Below, piece after piece: positions 8,355 through 17,546 of a DNA stretch of 64,000 bases. Location: the NCBI GenBank assembly GCA_965207025.1, contig OZ242258.1:620001-684000 (forward strand), given 5' to 3'. The notes below the pieces were generated by a model. That model worked only from the letters and a program-made list of their open reading frames with translations, made no database searches and was not told the origin of the DNA. Origin of the DNA: Bin87 sp034423595. Its GTDB lineage: Bacteria; Chloroflexota; Dehalococcoidia; Lucifugimonadales; UBA3495. The position numbers and the translations under genes are program-made. Each line of letters begins with the position of its first letter. The first letter of the stretch is position 1.

Positions 8355-8630
8355 GGTGTGGTGGCGCTTCGCTCGCCCCCGACGCTATGGGGCCGCACGA
8401 GTCTGATGGATTGGTCAAATTCACACACCCGAGCGCCCCATGGACTAGCCTCCTCTACTTGTGGTGATGGCTTGGCATGACCTTGAGCTACGGCTGTATC
8501 CATTCACCCGGTCTCGACTTCCCTGCATTCACCCTGAAACACTGCTCCAGGGTATAGGACATGAAAACCGTCTGAGATTGTGATCCCTTCTTGCCGCTGG
8601 CAGTGACGCCCTTTTCCGAAAAGCCCCTGC

Positions 8631-9842
8631 TTACGTTTCTATTTCTCGGGTTGAGAGTTCGGCCATAGCCGAGCCACGCAACTCAATCTCCTGCCTGGTC
8701 CGGTCAAGCTCCGCCGCCAGGGTTCGTTCGTCGGGCAGGGCGATGCGGTACTCGGCAGCCATTACGGTGTTGGACAGGCCCTCAAGGGCGTAATGAGCCA
8801 GCGCCTCGTCTTTCTCCGAACAGAGAATCAGACCCACGGGGGGATTCTCGTCCTCCCTCGTCCAGTGCTCTCGCGCGTAGTTCAGGTAGAAGTGCATCTG
8901 CCCGGCGTCGGCGTGGCTGAAGGCTCCGATCTTCAGGTCGATGACCACGAGTGATCGCAGTCGGCGGTGAAAGAACAACAGGTCCACCCGGTACCACTGG
9001 CTGCCCACTCGCAGCCGCTTCTGCCTGCCCATGAAACAGAAGTCGTCTCCCAACTCCAGGAGGAAGGTCTCCAGGTGTTGAATTAACGCCTCTTCCAGGT
9101 CGCTCTCGGAATACTCGTCCTTCAGGTCCAGGAATTCGAGGACGAAGGGATCTTTGAGCTGCTGGGCGGGAAGCTCGGCGTCTCCGGGTTGCGCCTCCTC
9201 CCCGCCGGCCAGCATGGCGGCCCGGTTTCGTGAGAGGGCGGTGCGCTCGTAGAACTGGGAATCGATCTGCCGGTCCAGCTGGCGGACCGACCAGCCGCCG
9301 CGAAGGGCCTCGGTCTCGTAGAACTCGCGGGCGCTCTCGTTGCTAACGGACAGCAGCCGCACGTAGGCGGACCAGGGCAACGGAAAGGCGTCGAGAATGT
9401 CGTGGAAGGCCAAATCAGCGGGGGAAGCTCCGATTTCGCCAGACGCCGTCTGGCGAATCTGCCGTCCGGGGAGTTGACTCAATTTGCCAGACAGCGTCTG
9501 GCGAATCCTGTCGGGTGGGTAGGAGAGGTAGAACAGGCGCATGTTCTGGACGTTCTGGCGGGAGAAGCCCCTCCCGAACCGCCCGGTCAGGTCCTCAGAC
9601 AATCTTTCCAAGAGCGCCGTTCCGTACTCGGCCCGTTCCGCTCCCGATTGCTCGAACTCGACGATGCGGCGGCCGATCAGCCAGTAGGCGGCGGTCATGG
9701 CGGCGTTCACCGAGCGGGCGGCCGACTCCCGGGCTGCGTCGATGACCCGCGACACGTCGTCGAAGACGGTCCGGTAGGTGCGGTCCAACTCGCCGTTGGG
9801 CTCCACCGGACTCATGGCTCTCTCTTCTCCCATCTCTCCCAT
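8631..9842 (-). CDS. YhcG-type PDDEXK nuclease domain protein (DUF1016)
   Basis: This ~403-residue protein has the two-part DUF1016 architecture. The N-terminal helical domain carries YWLIGRRIVEFEQ, GRGFSRQNVQNMRLFY and GWSVRQLDRQIDSQFYER. The C-terminal nuclease fold carries FLLELGDDFCFMGRQ, then YRVDLLFFHRRLRSLVVIDL with the D...D-x-K (VIDLK) catalytic arrangement, then SEKDEALAHYAL. Family members are predicted restriction-like nucleases found in defence and mobile contexts. ATG 9842 is chosen (GGGAG about 9 bases upstream), with 9833 and 9815 as alternatives. The middle (about 9430-9505) contains two palindromes translated in frame. It is the last gene of the conjugation operon. Confidence 0.85.
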   Translation of the reverse strand: MGEMGEERAMSPVEPNGELDRTYRTVFDDVSRVIDAARESAARSVNAAMTAAYWLIGRRIVEFEQSGAERAEYGTALLERLSEDLTGRFGRGFSRQNVQNMRLFYLSYPPDRIRQTLSGKLSQLPGRQIRQTASGEIGASPADLAFHDILDAFPLPWSAYVRLLSVSNESAREFYETEALRGGWSVRQLDRQIDSQFYERTALSRNRAAMLAGGEEAQPGDAELPAQQLKDPFVLEFLDLKDEYSESDLEEALIQHLETFLLELGDDFCFMGRQKRLRVGSQWYRVDLLFFHRRLRSLVVIDLKIGAFSHADAGQMHFYLNYAREHWTREDENPPVGLILCSEKDEALAHYALEGLSNTVMAAEYRIALPDERTLAAELDRTRQEIELRGSAMAELSTREIET

Positions 9843-9922
9843 ATTGTCTGCTCCCTGGCGATGATAAATCAACCCAATTGTCGTTCTCCGCAGCGTTGAC
9901 GCGGCATACCCCGCCACAAGAC

Positions 9923-10150
9923 TCACGCCGTTCTATCGTCTTCCTCATCGGCTGACTGACCGCCGGCAAGACGGTCCTGTTTCTCCTCAACCTGGTCCCT
10001 TTCGGCGAAGTGGGCGGCCAGGATGGTGAACAGGCGGCGCAGGCGGTCCTGGGCGTCGGGGGCGGGCTTGAACTCCACGCCCACGAAGCGCAGTTCCGAT
10101 TCTCCACCGGCTGTCTTGCTCTTTCCGCTGTATTTCTTGGCGTCGCTCAT
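9923..10150 (-). CDS. Small hypothetical protein of the conjugation operon
   Basis: This is a 75-residue soluble protein starting at ATG 10150. The central part (ELRFVGVEFKPAPDAQDRLR, RLFTILAAHFAE) is well ordered; the ends are charged. The motif 'LRFVGVEFKPAPDAQDRLRR' looks like a conserved small protein often seen beside recombinase or mobile genes, but I cannot name the family. It sits between the XRE-like gene and YhcG in the same orientation. Confidence 0.55.
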   Translation of the reverse strand: MSDAKKYSGKSKTAGGESELRFVGVEFKPAPDAQDRLRRLFTILAAHFAERDQVEEKQDRLAGGQSADEEDDRTA

Positions 10151-10227
10151 GGCTTGCAATAGGGTCTGGCGCTTGGGTTGCCGGCGCGGTCGAGGGAGGC
10201 GGGCGCCGGCGTGGGTTGGGTCAGGAT

Positions 10228-10623
10228 TTAGGCTTCGCCGTCCTCCCGCTCCTGGTCTTGGTCCTGGTCCTCTTGGTCTTCGTCCTCCCGTTCCTGATCC
10301 TCGTCGCCGGTTGCGTCCGGTTCAGGGAACAGGCCCAGGAGGATGTCGATGCCGCCGGGAATCCGGCTGGCGAAGTGGAACAGGGAGAGGATGGAACCCC
10401 CTCGGGGCTCCGCGCCCTTGCCCCAGAGGCGGACCCGCTTGCGGTCCACACCCAGGGCCACGGCCAGCCCTCTCCAGCTGAGGCCGCTGGCCTCCTTGAC
10501 GCGGTTCAGCCGTCCCGGGAAGTACCGGAGCAGCCGGTCGACGTCCTGGGGCAGGTCGGGGTCGTCGTCCCGGTCCTCGGGCCGGAGCCCGTCGAAGTCC
10601 GGGTCGTCGTTAGGGTTGGTCAT
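10228..10623 (-). CDS. XRE-like helix-turn-helix protein with acidic tail
   Basis: This is a 131-residue protein. Residues ~35-90 hold an HTH (LNRVKEASGLSWRGLAVALG, VDRKRVRLWGKG), of the same type as the protein at 36753 (LKRFKAESGLSWFELSRRLG). The last ~28 residues are almost purely Asp/Glu/Gln (DQEREDEDQEDQD...), which could mimic DNA or contact the transfer machinery. The start ATG at 10623 lies inside the end of the preceding relaxation gene (stop at 10610), so translation is coupled. Such a protein could be an oriT accessory or an operon repressor. Confidence 0.7.
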   Translation of the reverse strand: MTNPNDDPDFDGLRPEDRDDDPDLPQDVDRLLRYFPGRLNRVKEASGLSWRGLAVALGVDRKRVRLWGKGAEPRGGSILSLFHFASRIPGGIDILLGLFPEPDATGDEDQEREDEDQEDQDQDQEREDGEA

Positions 10624-12604
10624 CGGTCACCTCCAGTGTGAAAAGCTGGTTGAAGTCGCTGACGCCGAGGACCTTCAGCATCCGTTTCTGGATGCGTCCC
10701 GAAGGCGCCCGACCTCCGTTGACCAGCAGGGAGACGTGGGCGGAACTGACTCCCATTTCCCTGGCGAGCCAGTTCTGGGAGCGGTCCAGCTGGGCCAGCC
10801 GCTCCCAGAGGGCCGCCGCGTCGAGCCGGACCACGGTCCGCCCCCCACGCCCCCGGGGGCCTCTCGGCCGGCTCCTATGTTGCAAGGGCGTGGCGGTTCC
10901 CCTCCTATCGGGAAAAGAACGGGGTCCTGCCAGTTGCCCTGCCCCGAGTTCCTTTACGTGGCCCTCCGCCGGCGCGGACAACAGGCTGACCGGCTCCCAC
11001 CGGCCCGGCGTCCGCCAGGCCGGGCCCAGCGGTCCCCGGGACTGTACGGCGGCCCGATCCGAGACCCACAGGGGCAGGCTGACGCCGGCGCGGTCCATCA
11101 GTTCCTCCGCCAGCCGCAGGAAGTGGCCGGCAGCCAGGTCGTCGTCGAAGACCACCAGGACGGCGGGCGGGACGCCGTGGTCATCGGCGGGCCTCTGGGT
11201 GGAGTAGTAGCGCAGGTAGGGAGCCAGGCGGTCTGCCATGGTCCCGGGCCGCACGGCGCGACGCTCCCACTCCAGGAAGAAGGCCCATGGTTCGGAGTAG
11301 TCCGGGCCCCGCCGCAGCAGGCCGAAGGCGTCGGGGCGCACCGAGCGTGGTCCGTCGTGGTAGCGGAAGTGGCGGGAAGCCCGGTGGGGCGGGTCCAGTT
11401 GCAGGACCTCCCAGTCCAGGCAGCGGGCCTGCGCCGCCAGGCTGGCGACGAAGCCGTGGACGGCGGCGGTGTGGTCCAGGTTGCGCAGCAACTGCCGGCT
11501 CCTGCCGCCGGAGACGTTGCGCCAATGGAGGGGCCTGCCTTCGTCCACGGGAGCGACGCTGGACCCCTTCCAGGCGGCGGCCACCGAGGCCCGGTCGCGG
11601 CGGGCCAGGGCCGCCAGCCCCAGGTCGGTGAGCGCCATCCGCCCTCCGGCCTCCGGCGGCCGGGCCAGCAGGCCGCGAGTTTCCAGGGAGACGACGACCT
11701 GGGAGGCGCGGGGTTCCGACACGCCCAGCAGGGCGGCCAGCTCCCGGCGCGACAGCCAGGGCCAGTCGGCGGCCAGGTCCAGGGCCCGCTTTTCGGCGGG
11801 CGCCAGCAGCGGGGTGAAGGCGCTGTGGTAGTTGCCGCCGGGCAGGGCGAGGCGCGACGGCGGCGTCTCCTCGAACAGCGCGCCTCCGGCGGGCAACCTC
11901 CCCAGGGCATGGCGCAGGCCCAGGAAGGCGTTGGCGGCCGGTGGCCGCCAGATTCGGCGGTCCGGGCCGGCCAGGGCCACGTCTTCTTCCAGGGCCAGCA
12001 GGACGTTGAGCGGAGTTTGGGCCAGCAGGCGCCCGGCGTGCCGGAGGCGAGTCTCGTCGGGAACGATCACCAGGACCAGGCCGGGTCGGGGGCCGTCGGC
12101 CAGCCGCCGGAGCCGCTTGCCGAAGCCGGTACGGCCGGCGGTCCGTCCCAGGCGAAGTACGCCCAGGGTGCGGCCATCGGGCAGGGTGACGGCGGCGTCC
12201 AGCGGGGCAGCCCGGTACCAGCGGAAGCGGACGGGAAATGCCGGCTCGGACACCGCCGAGGCCAGGCGGTATATGACCGCCGCGCCGTCCAGCCGCTCCA
12301 GCAGCAGGCGCAGCCAGGAATGGGAGACCGGACGAGTTCTCAGCAGACGGTCCACGGAATCGCCGGCGGCCTCGGCCAGACAACGCAGTCCGTCGGCGGT
12401 GAGATGGTAGCGGCGGGTGCGGGGGATGACGGGAGTGGCGTGGGGCACCGAGGCGACGAGTCCCCGTTGCTCCAGCTTTGCCACGTTTCGGTACGCCGCG
12501 CCCTTGGACCAACCGGCGACGGCGGCCAGTTCCAGCCGGTCCAGGAAGGGCATCTGCGCCATTGCGCCCAGCAGTTCCCTTTCACATGAGGAGGCGCGGC
12601 TCAC
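10610..12604 (-). CDS. Replication-relaxation protein with C-terminal XRE domain (candidate relaxase or accessory)
   Basis: The protein has 664 residues. It starts with a winged helix (LLGAMAQMPFLDRLELAAVA...GAAYRNVAKLEQRG). The replication-relaxation region includes a second winged helix (LAPAEKRALDLAADWPWLSR...). The C-terminus is an XRE domain (SQNWLAREMGVSSAHVSLLV, NGGRAPSG). GTG 12604 is chosen because it overlaps the upstream stop as GTGA and has GGGAGG five bases ahead. PF13814 members are linked to plasmid relaxation. No MobF/MobP/MOBV relaxase with a histidine triad is visible in the ICE, so this protein is the best relaxase candidate, by exclusion. Its XRE domain shares a pattern with the third HTH of the 23983 gene. 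A diverged paralog is at 1348. Confidence 0.75.
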   Translation of the reverse strand: MSRASSCERELLGAMAQMPFLDRLELAAVAGWSKGAAYRNVAKLEQRGLVASVPHATPVIPRTRRYHLTADGLRCLAEAAGDSVDRLLRTRPVSHSWLRLLLERLDGAAVIYRLASAVSEPAFPVRFRWYRAAPLDAAVTLPDGRTLGVLRLGRTAGRTGFGKRLRRLADGPRPGLVLVIVPDETRLRHAGRLLAQTPLNVLLALEEDVALAGPDRRIWRPPAANAFLGLRHALGRLPAGGALFEETPPSRLALPGGNYHSAFTPLLAPAEKRALDLAADWPWLSRRELAALLGVSEPRASQVVVSLETRGLLARPPEAGGRMALTDLGLAALARRDRASVAAAWKGSSVAPVDEGRPLHWRNVSGGRSRQLLRNLDHTAAVHGFVASLAAQARCLDWEVLQLDPPHRASRHFRYHDGPRSVRPDAFGLLRRGPDYSEPWAFFLEWERRAVRPGTMADRLAPYLRYYSTQRPADDHGVPPAVLVVFDDDLAAGHFLRLAEELMDRAGVSLPLWVSDRAAVQSRGPLGPAWRTPGRWEPVSLLSAPAEGHVKELGAGQLAGPRSFPDRRGTATPLQHRSRPRGPRGRGGRTVVRLDAAALWERLAQLDRSQNWLAREMGVSSAHVSLLVNGGRAPSGRIQKRMLKVLGVSDFNQLFTLEVTDDQP

Positions 12605-15207
12605 CTTGAACCTCCCTCGCCAGCGGCGTCCTTGCGACGGCTGACGGGATTGCGCGGCTCCCGGGCCGGGGATGGGGGATTTCCGTGGTGCGGCTCGCGC
12701 CCGGTGTGCCCGTCGTCGTTGGCCCCCTCGTTTTGCCCCTCCGCCAGCAGGCGGCGGTACTCGCCGACCTTCTCCTCTCCCACCATCTCGGCGGCGGTCA
12801 GACCCGCCAATCCGCCCACGGCGCGGGTGTAGGCGGCGCTGGCGGCCCGGACGCGCTCCGCCGCCGCCGGGTTCCCATCCTCGGGCCTCCGCACCATCAT
12901 GGAGAAGGCGGGCAGCCGTTCCGTGCCCACGGTGGCCCGCACGTAGCAGTGGTGCACGTCCAGGGACACGACGTCGTCCTCGGACACCCGGTCCTTGCCC
13001 AACTCCCACACCAGTTGCCTGGCGTCGCTGCCCGACACCTGGAACACCGCCAGGCAGCCCACGTTGGCCAGGATCGTGTCCCGCATGGTCAGCGAGAGAT
13101 CGTTCAGCTTGGCGAGGCTCTGGGTGGCCAGAATGAAGCTGGCCCCGAACTTGCCCAGTTCGCTGAGCATGGACTCGTAATCGACGCCGGGCATGGACTG
13201 CATCTCGTCCACCACCACCAATGCCCCACGCCTTTCCTCCGGCGCCACGCCGCCCTGCTCCCGGATCACCGCGTCCACCAGGTTGAGGAGCGATGCGCCC
13301 ACCAGGGCGGCCACGTCCCTTCCCACCACCCCCTGGGCGGTGGACACCAGCAGCACGCCGCCCTCGCGGATGGTCTGCCGCAGGTCGATGGTGGAGCGGG
13401 GCTGGCCCAGGACGGCCCGGGCCCGTTTCGACGAGGCGTAGTAGGAGAGGCGGGTCTGCACCGGGGCCAGGGCCTCGGCCCGGTACTGGCGGTGCCAGTT
13501 GCCGAAGTCCCGGCCCCACCACTCCAGGATGTAGGGATCGGATACCCGGGCCAGGACGGAGGCGCGGAAGACTTCGTCGGACAGCAGTTTCAGCCCGTCC
13601 AGGATGGTGTGCTGCTGGTCGTCGGCGGTGGACGGGTGGGCGTTGGCCTCGTGGAGGCTCTTCACCGTGTGCTCCAGGATGGACTGCATCCTCGGCCCCC
13701 ACTGCTCCCACAGTCCCTTGGCCACCCTGACCACCGAGTCGGCGGTGCGGTCCCTATCGGCGAAGACGCGGGTGTCCAGCAGGTTGATGCCGGGGGCGCG
13801 TGTCTCGTTGGCCAGGTCGATGAGCTTCACCCGGTCGATGAGGGACTCCGGCACCTGCTCCAGGATGGCGGCCACCAGGTCGGCGTGAGGGTCCACGACG
13901 ATGATGGCGTCGTGGTCGCGGCCCGCCGCCTTCTCCTCCAGCTTGTGGGCGACCACGTGGCCCATCAGGGTGGACTTGCCCATGCGGGTGCGGGCCACGT
14001 AGAGGTGGTGGCGGCGCAGCAGGTCCCCGGGGAAGCGGATGGGCCGGTTCTCGCCGGTGGTGGCGTGGCCCACCAGCGCCCCTTCGCCGACCCTGCGGGC
14101 CGAGGGCAGCAACGCACGAGAGCCGGAGCGTTCCACCAGGGGCGTCTCGTCCCTCTCGCCGGGCGGGTGCCACAGGGCGGCTGCCTCCCGCACCCCCAGG
14201 ACGCTGCGCTTGCCGAAGAGCCCCGGCCCCGACGGGTGCAGGCCGACGGGCCGGGAGGTCGTCTCCCGCAGGTCGCCCACCCTGAACCCCGCCCCGGCGG
14301 GGTGGTCGAAGTGATGGTAGGCGGCCACCACCGGGTTGAGGAGTTCGCCGATGCGGGGCAGCCTTTCCCCCTCGGGGATGACGGCGGTGAGCTGCAACTC
14401 GGCGTCGAAGGCGACGCGGGAGACCTTCTCCCGGATCAGCAACGGGTCGTAGACCCGCCGGCGGCCCTGCTGCCAGCGCCACCAGCCCCAGCCGGCCAGA
14501 GCCAGGCCGGCGGCGGCGCCCGCGCCCAACAGGACTGCCTTGAGATACTCGCCGTCCTGGACCCACAGGTAGCCCCGCAGGGCGGCCAGGGCCACCGCGC
14601 CCAGCACGGCCATGGTCACGCCGTCCAGCTTCAGCGGCCCGGTCTGGTAGGTGTAGGAGGGTTCCCGGTTGTCCGGGACGGCCCGCTGGTGGGCTCTTGC
14701 CTGGTGCCGCTGGGACCAGTCGGGACCCAGGGAGCGCAGCAGCAGGCGGGCCACCACCCTTTCGCCCCGGTTCAGGTTGGACAGGGCCCCGATGACTGCC
14801 AGCAGGGGGTCTGAACCCGGGTCCAGCAGGTCGTCGTCCCGGAAAGTGCGCAGCGGCACGTACTCCGGCCCCTCCGCCCACAGGGAGATGACGCCGGCCC
14901 GCTCGCCGTCGCCAAGTATCATGGGGTCGGCGTGGGCGGGCAGCTGGCGGATGCGGGCCTGGGGGTAGTGGGCGGAGAGCTGCTGGCGGACCACCCTATC
15001 GTCCTGGCAGCGGACCAGCAGGTTCACGCCGTCCACGTCGGCGGCCAGCTCCATGGAGAAGGGTTCGGGGACGGCGATGGACTGGAGCAGGTTCTCCACG
15101 CCCAGCAGGGTGCGCTCGCCGGTGCGCGGCGGCGTGACCGCCAGCAGGACCGGCGGCTTCTCCGCCTCCCGCTTGCCCAGCAGGATATTTCTGGCTTTCT
15201 TATTCAT
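12601..15207 (-). CDS. VirD4/TraG-like conjugative coupling ATPase
   Basis: The product is 868 residues and is the ATPase expected to feed the DNA-relaxase complex into the secretion channel. Features in order: an N-terminal soluble domain of ~190 residues; two hydrophobic segments around residues 200-245 (VTMAVLGAVALAALRGYLWV and AVLLGAGAAAGLALAGWGWW); a linker domain; then a HerA/TrwB-type motor with Walker A ARTRMGKST, the VDPHADLV strand, Walker B ALVVVDEMQ and sensor ILATQSLAKL. The C-terminal ~60 residues are disordered. ATG 15207 has AAGGA eight bases ahead. The stop overlaps the GTG start of the relaxation gene, suggesting stoichiometric co-translation of coupling protein and relaxation protein. 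Confidence 0.85.
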   Translation of the reverse strand: MNKKARNILLGKREAEKPPVLLAVTPPRTGERTLLGVENLLQSIAVPEPFSMELAADVDGVNLLVRCQDDRVVRQQLSAHYPQARIRQLPAHADPMILGDGERAGVISLWAEGPEYVPLRTFRDDDLLDPGSDPLLAVIGALSNLNRGERVVARLLLRSLGPDWSQRHQARAHQRAVPDNREPSYTYQTGPLKLDGVTMAVLGAVALAALRGYLWVQDGEYLKAVLLGAGAAAGLALAGWGWWRWQQGRRRVYDPLLIREKVSRVAFDAELQLTAVIPEGERLPRIGELLNPVVAAYHHFDHPAGAGFRVGDLRETTSRPVGLHPSGPGLFGKRSVLGVREAAALWHPPGERDETPLVERSGSRALLPSARRVGEGALVGHATTGENRPIRFPGDLLRRHHLYVARTRMGKSTLMGHVVAHKLEEKAAGRDHDAIIVVDPHADLVAAILEQVPESLIDRVKLIDLANETRAPGINLLDTRVFADRDRTADSVVRVAKGLWEQWGPRMQSILEHTVKSLHEANAHPSTADDQQHTILDGLKLLSDEVFRASVLARVSDPYILEWWGRDFGNWHRQYRAEALAPVQTRLSYYASSKRARAVLGQPRSTIDLRQTIREGGVLLVSTAQGVVGRDVAALVGASLLNLVDAVIREQGGVAPEERRGALVVVDEMQSMPGVDYESMLSELGKFGASFILATQSLAKLNDLSLTMRDTILANVGCLAVFQVSGSDARQLVWELGKDRVSEDDVVSLDVHHCYVRATVGTERLPAFSMMVRRPEDGNPAAAERVRAASAAYTRAVGGLAGLTAAEMVGEEKVGEYRRLLAEGQNEGANDDGHTGREPHHGNPPSPAREPRNPVSRRKDAAGEGGSR

Positions 15208-15269
15208 GCAAATTTCCTTTCTATTGGATTAGGTTCCGGTTTCAGAGTCTTGGGTTCAGAGTTCCGGGT

Positions 15270-17546
15270 TCAATGTCTTGGCCCAGGCCGCCACTCGATT
15301 ACTTCCGTCTCCTCCGGCGTGGCCTCGATGCGCACGGGAAAGCGGTTGCCTCTCGCCAGCAGCAGCCCGTCGCCCCGGGGACAGGACAGCAGCCAGCGTT
15401 GCAGCTCCTCGGGCAGGTCGAAGGCTTCGCCCACGGTGGAAATCGCGGCGGCGTCCTGCTGCAAGAGCAGCTTGAAGGCGGCGTTCTGGAGCAGGGCACG
15501 ACCAGAGTGTCCGGTGATGGCGCGCGACGAGTCCTCGGAGAGGAGGTCCTGCACGTCCTGGGTGATGAACTGCAACCCCAGCCGGTGCTTGCGGGCACGC
15601 TTGGCCATGCTGACCATGAAGGCCGCGCCTTCGGGGTGCTGCATGATCGACCACACCTCGTCCACCACCAGCAGGCGGGGTCTTGGGTCCTGGGCGGCGG
15701 CGGCCCACACCGTCTCGGTGCAGACCATCGCGGCGGCGGGGCGCAGTTCCGGTTCCAGCAGGTGCAGGTCAAAGACTGTCACCAACGCCTCGCGGGCCAG
15801 CAGGTCGTCGCCCTCGTCGGAGAGCAGGTCGCGCAGGCTGCCGGTGGCGAAGGGGCGCAGCAGGTGGGCTATTTCCGGCGTCTCGCCTTGCAGGTAGGCG
15901 TAGAAGTCGCGGAAGCCGGTGCGCTCCCGCCTCTCGGAGTAGTAGCCGGCCAGGGCGTGGTCCAGGCTGGAACGCCGCTCGGCGCTGAGCCGTTCCCCCA
16001 CCATGACTTCTATCAACCGGCGCAGGCTGCCGATGCGTTGGAGCAACTCTTCCGAGTCGCCCCGGTCGATGACGAATGGGTTCATGCCCTGGCCCGGGAC
16101 GCCGGGGGAAAGCACCCGTCCTCCTGCGGCGCGCGCCATGTCGGTGTACTCGCCCTCCGGGTCGATGATGTAGGCCCGCACCCCGCGACACAGACCGCGC
16201 AGCACGCCCAGCTTGGTGGCAAAGGATTTTCCAGAGCCGGACCTTGCCAGGACGGCGGTGTTCGCGTTCAGGTGAGTTCCGTCGAAAGGGTCGTAGACGA
16301 TGGGAGCGCAGGCCCGCAGGTCGATGCCGTAGAGGGTGCCGGAACGGGTGTCCAGGTCGGGCGGCGAGAAGGGAAACAGCCTCGCTAGCGACGACGTGTC
16401 CAAAGTCCGCCACACGGCCACGGCGTTGAGGCCCAGGGGCAATGTGGACAGCAGCCCCTCCCGCTGCCGGAAGGCCAGGTTGTCCAGCTTGCCCAGGGTG
16501 GCGGCGAAGTGGGCCCGGGCCTTCTGGGCCAGGTCCTTCAGGGTGTCGTGGTCGGCGGCGTGCAGCGTGACGGAGAGGGAGGCGTGGAACAGCCTCTCCC
16601 TTCCCCGCTGCACCTCGTCCCGCAGGCGGCTCACGTCTTCCAGGGCGATCTCCGCCTCCGGGGACATGGAGCGGCCCCGTTTGAAGGAAAGGGACTGGGC
16701 GGACTCGAAGCGTACCTTCTGCCACTCCAGGGTGCGGGCCGCCTGCTCCGTGGGGATGGCGCCCAGGTGGACCGACAGGTCCATGGGGGCGCCGGCGGCC
16801 ATCAGCCCTTGCAGGAAGCCGGGGGCCAGGCTGCGGGGCCACTTGCCCAGGTGCAATGAGCGGGTGATGTGGTCGCCGATGCGGATGTCCCGGCGGTTGA
16901 CCTCGACCTCCATCTGGGCGTTCTCGTCCCGTTCCTGGGGCGAGCCGCCCAGGGCGCAGGCCAGCAGCAACTGGCGCAGGGTTTCGCCGTTCAACGGGAA
17001 TACGCCGAGACCGGCCCGCACCAGCAGCGCCCTAAGCTCGTCGGCGCGGCCGTGCTCGCAGACGGCGTAGAACCGCCGGTCCAGGATGCCCTCCCGGTTT
17101 TCCAGGGTGGTCAGCAGGCGGCCCAGGCTGTCGGCGGCGTCCTTCGTCTGCCGGGGCAGGTCCTCGGGTTGGTCCTCGCTCAGCCTATCTCTCAATGCCG
17201 TCAGCACGGGCGGGTGCTGCCTGACCAGCAGTTGCACCGGGAAGTCCAAGGCGTTGAGCGATCCGGCGAAGGCGCCCAGCTTGGGCTCGTCCAGCTCCAG
17301 GCCCATCACCTCCAATACCGCCAGCTTCACCCCGTCCAGCCGCACCGGCCCGTCGTCCTCCAGGTGGGACAGCATGAAGAACAGGGACAGCGGCGGCGGC
17401 GCCTTGGGTTCGGCGGCGGGTTCCGCCGGTTGGCCGTTCTCCGGCGCGGTAAATTCGCGGCTCCTGCCGGGGAACGGCAGCCTCTTGATCCTGGGAAATG
17501 TAGATTTCACTGCTTGAAACTTTGCTTGCAACTTTCGTTCCTCCAT
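15270..17546 (-). CDS. VirB4-family conjugation ATPase
   Basis: The protein has 758 residues. The N-terminal ~360 residues form the CagE/TrbE/VirB4-type domain (PVRLDGVKLAVLEVMGLELD, RSLHLGKWPRSLAPGFLQGL). A RecA-like ATPase follows with Walker A LARSGSGKSFATK, the IIDPEGEYTDMA strand, Walker B LLVVDEVWSIM and the FITQDVQDLL sensor. VirB4 powers pilus assembly and substrate transfer and is the hallmark of type IV secretion. ATG 17546 overlaps the upstream TAA stop (TAATG), so translation is coupled to the small pilin-like gene. The 62 bases before the VirD4-like gene hold its ribosome site only. Confidence 0.92.
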   Translation of the reverse strand: MEERKLQAKFQAVKSTFPRIKRLPFPGRSREFTAPENGQPAEPAAEPKAPPPLSLFFMLSHLEDDGPVRLDGVKLAVLEVMGLELDEPKLGAFAGSLNALDFPVQLLVRQHPPVLTALRDRLSEDQPEDLPRQTKDAADSLGRLLTTLENREGILDRRFYAVCEHGRADELRALLVRAGLGVFPLNGETLRQLLLACALGGSPQERDENAQMEVEVNRRDIRIGDHITRSLHLGKWPRSLAPGFLQGLMAAGAPMDLSVHLGAIPTEQAARTLEWQKVRFESAQSLSFKRGRSMSPEAEIALEDVSRLRDEVQRGRERLFHASLSVTLHAADHDTLKDLAQKARAHFAATLGKLDNLAFRQREGLLSTLPLGLNAVAVWRTLDTSSLARLFPFSPPDLDTRSGTLYGIDLRACAPIVYDPFDGTHLNANTAVLARSGSGKSFATKLGVLRGLCRGVRAYIIDPEGEYTDMARAAGGRVLSPGVPGQGMNPFVIDRGDSEELLQRIGSLRRLIEVMVGERLSAERRSSLDHALAGYYSERRERTGFRDFYAYLQGETPEIAHLLRPFATGSLRDLLSDEGDDLLAREALVTVFDLHLLEPELRPAAAMVCTETVWAAAAQDPRPRLLVVDEVWSIMQHPEGAAFMVSMAKRARKHRLGLQFITQDVQDLLSEDSSRAITGHSGRALLQNAAFKLLLQQDAAAISTVGEAFDLPEELQRWLLSCPRGDGLLLARGNRFPVRIEATPEETEVIEWRPGPRH

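Noticed and set aside
12605..13711. N-terminal extension of the relaxation protein to 13711
   Set aside because: It reads through the VirD4-like gene in another frame. GTG 12604 has a good ribosome site and overlaps the upstream stop.
10343..14814. Very long plus-strand frames opposite the conjugation genes
   Set aside because: The minus-strand proteins have clear family motifs (VirD4-like, replication-relaxation). The plus-strand products are low-complexity Gly/Gln/Val-rich sequences without domains.
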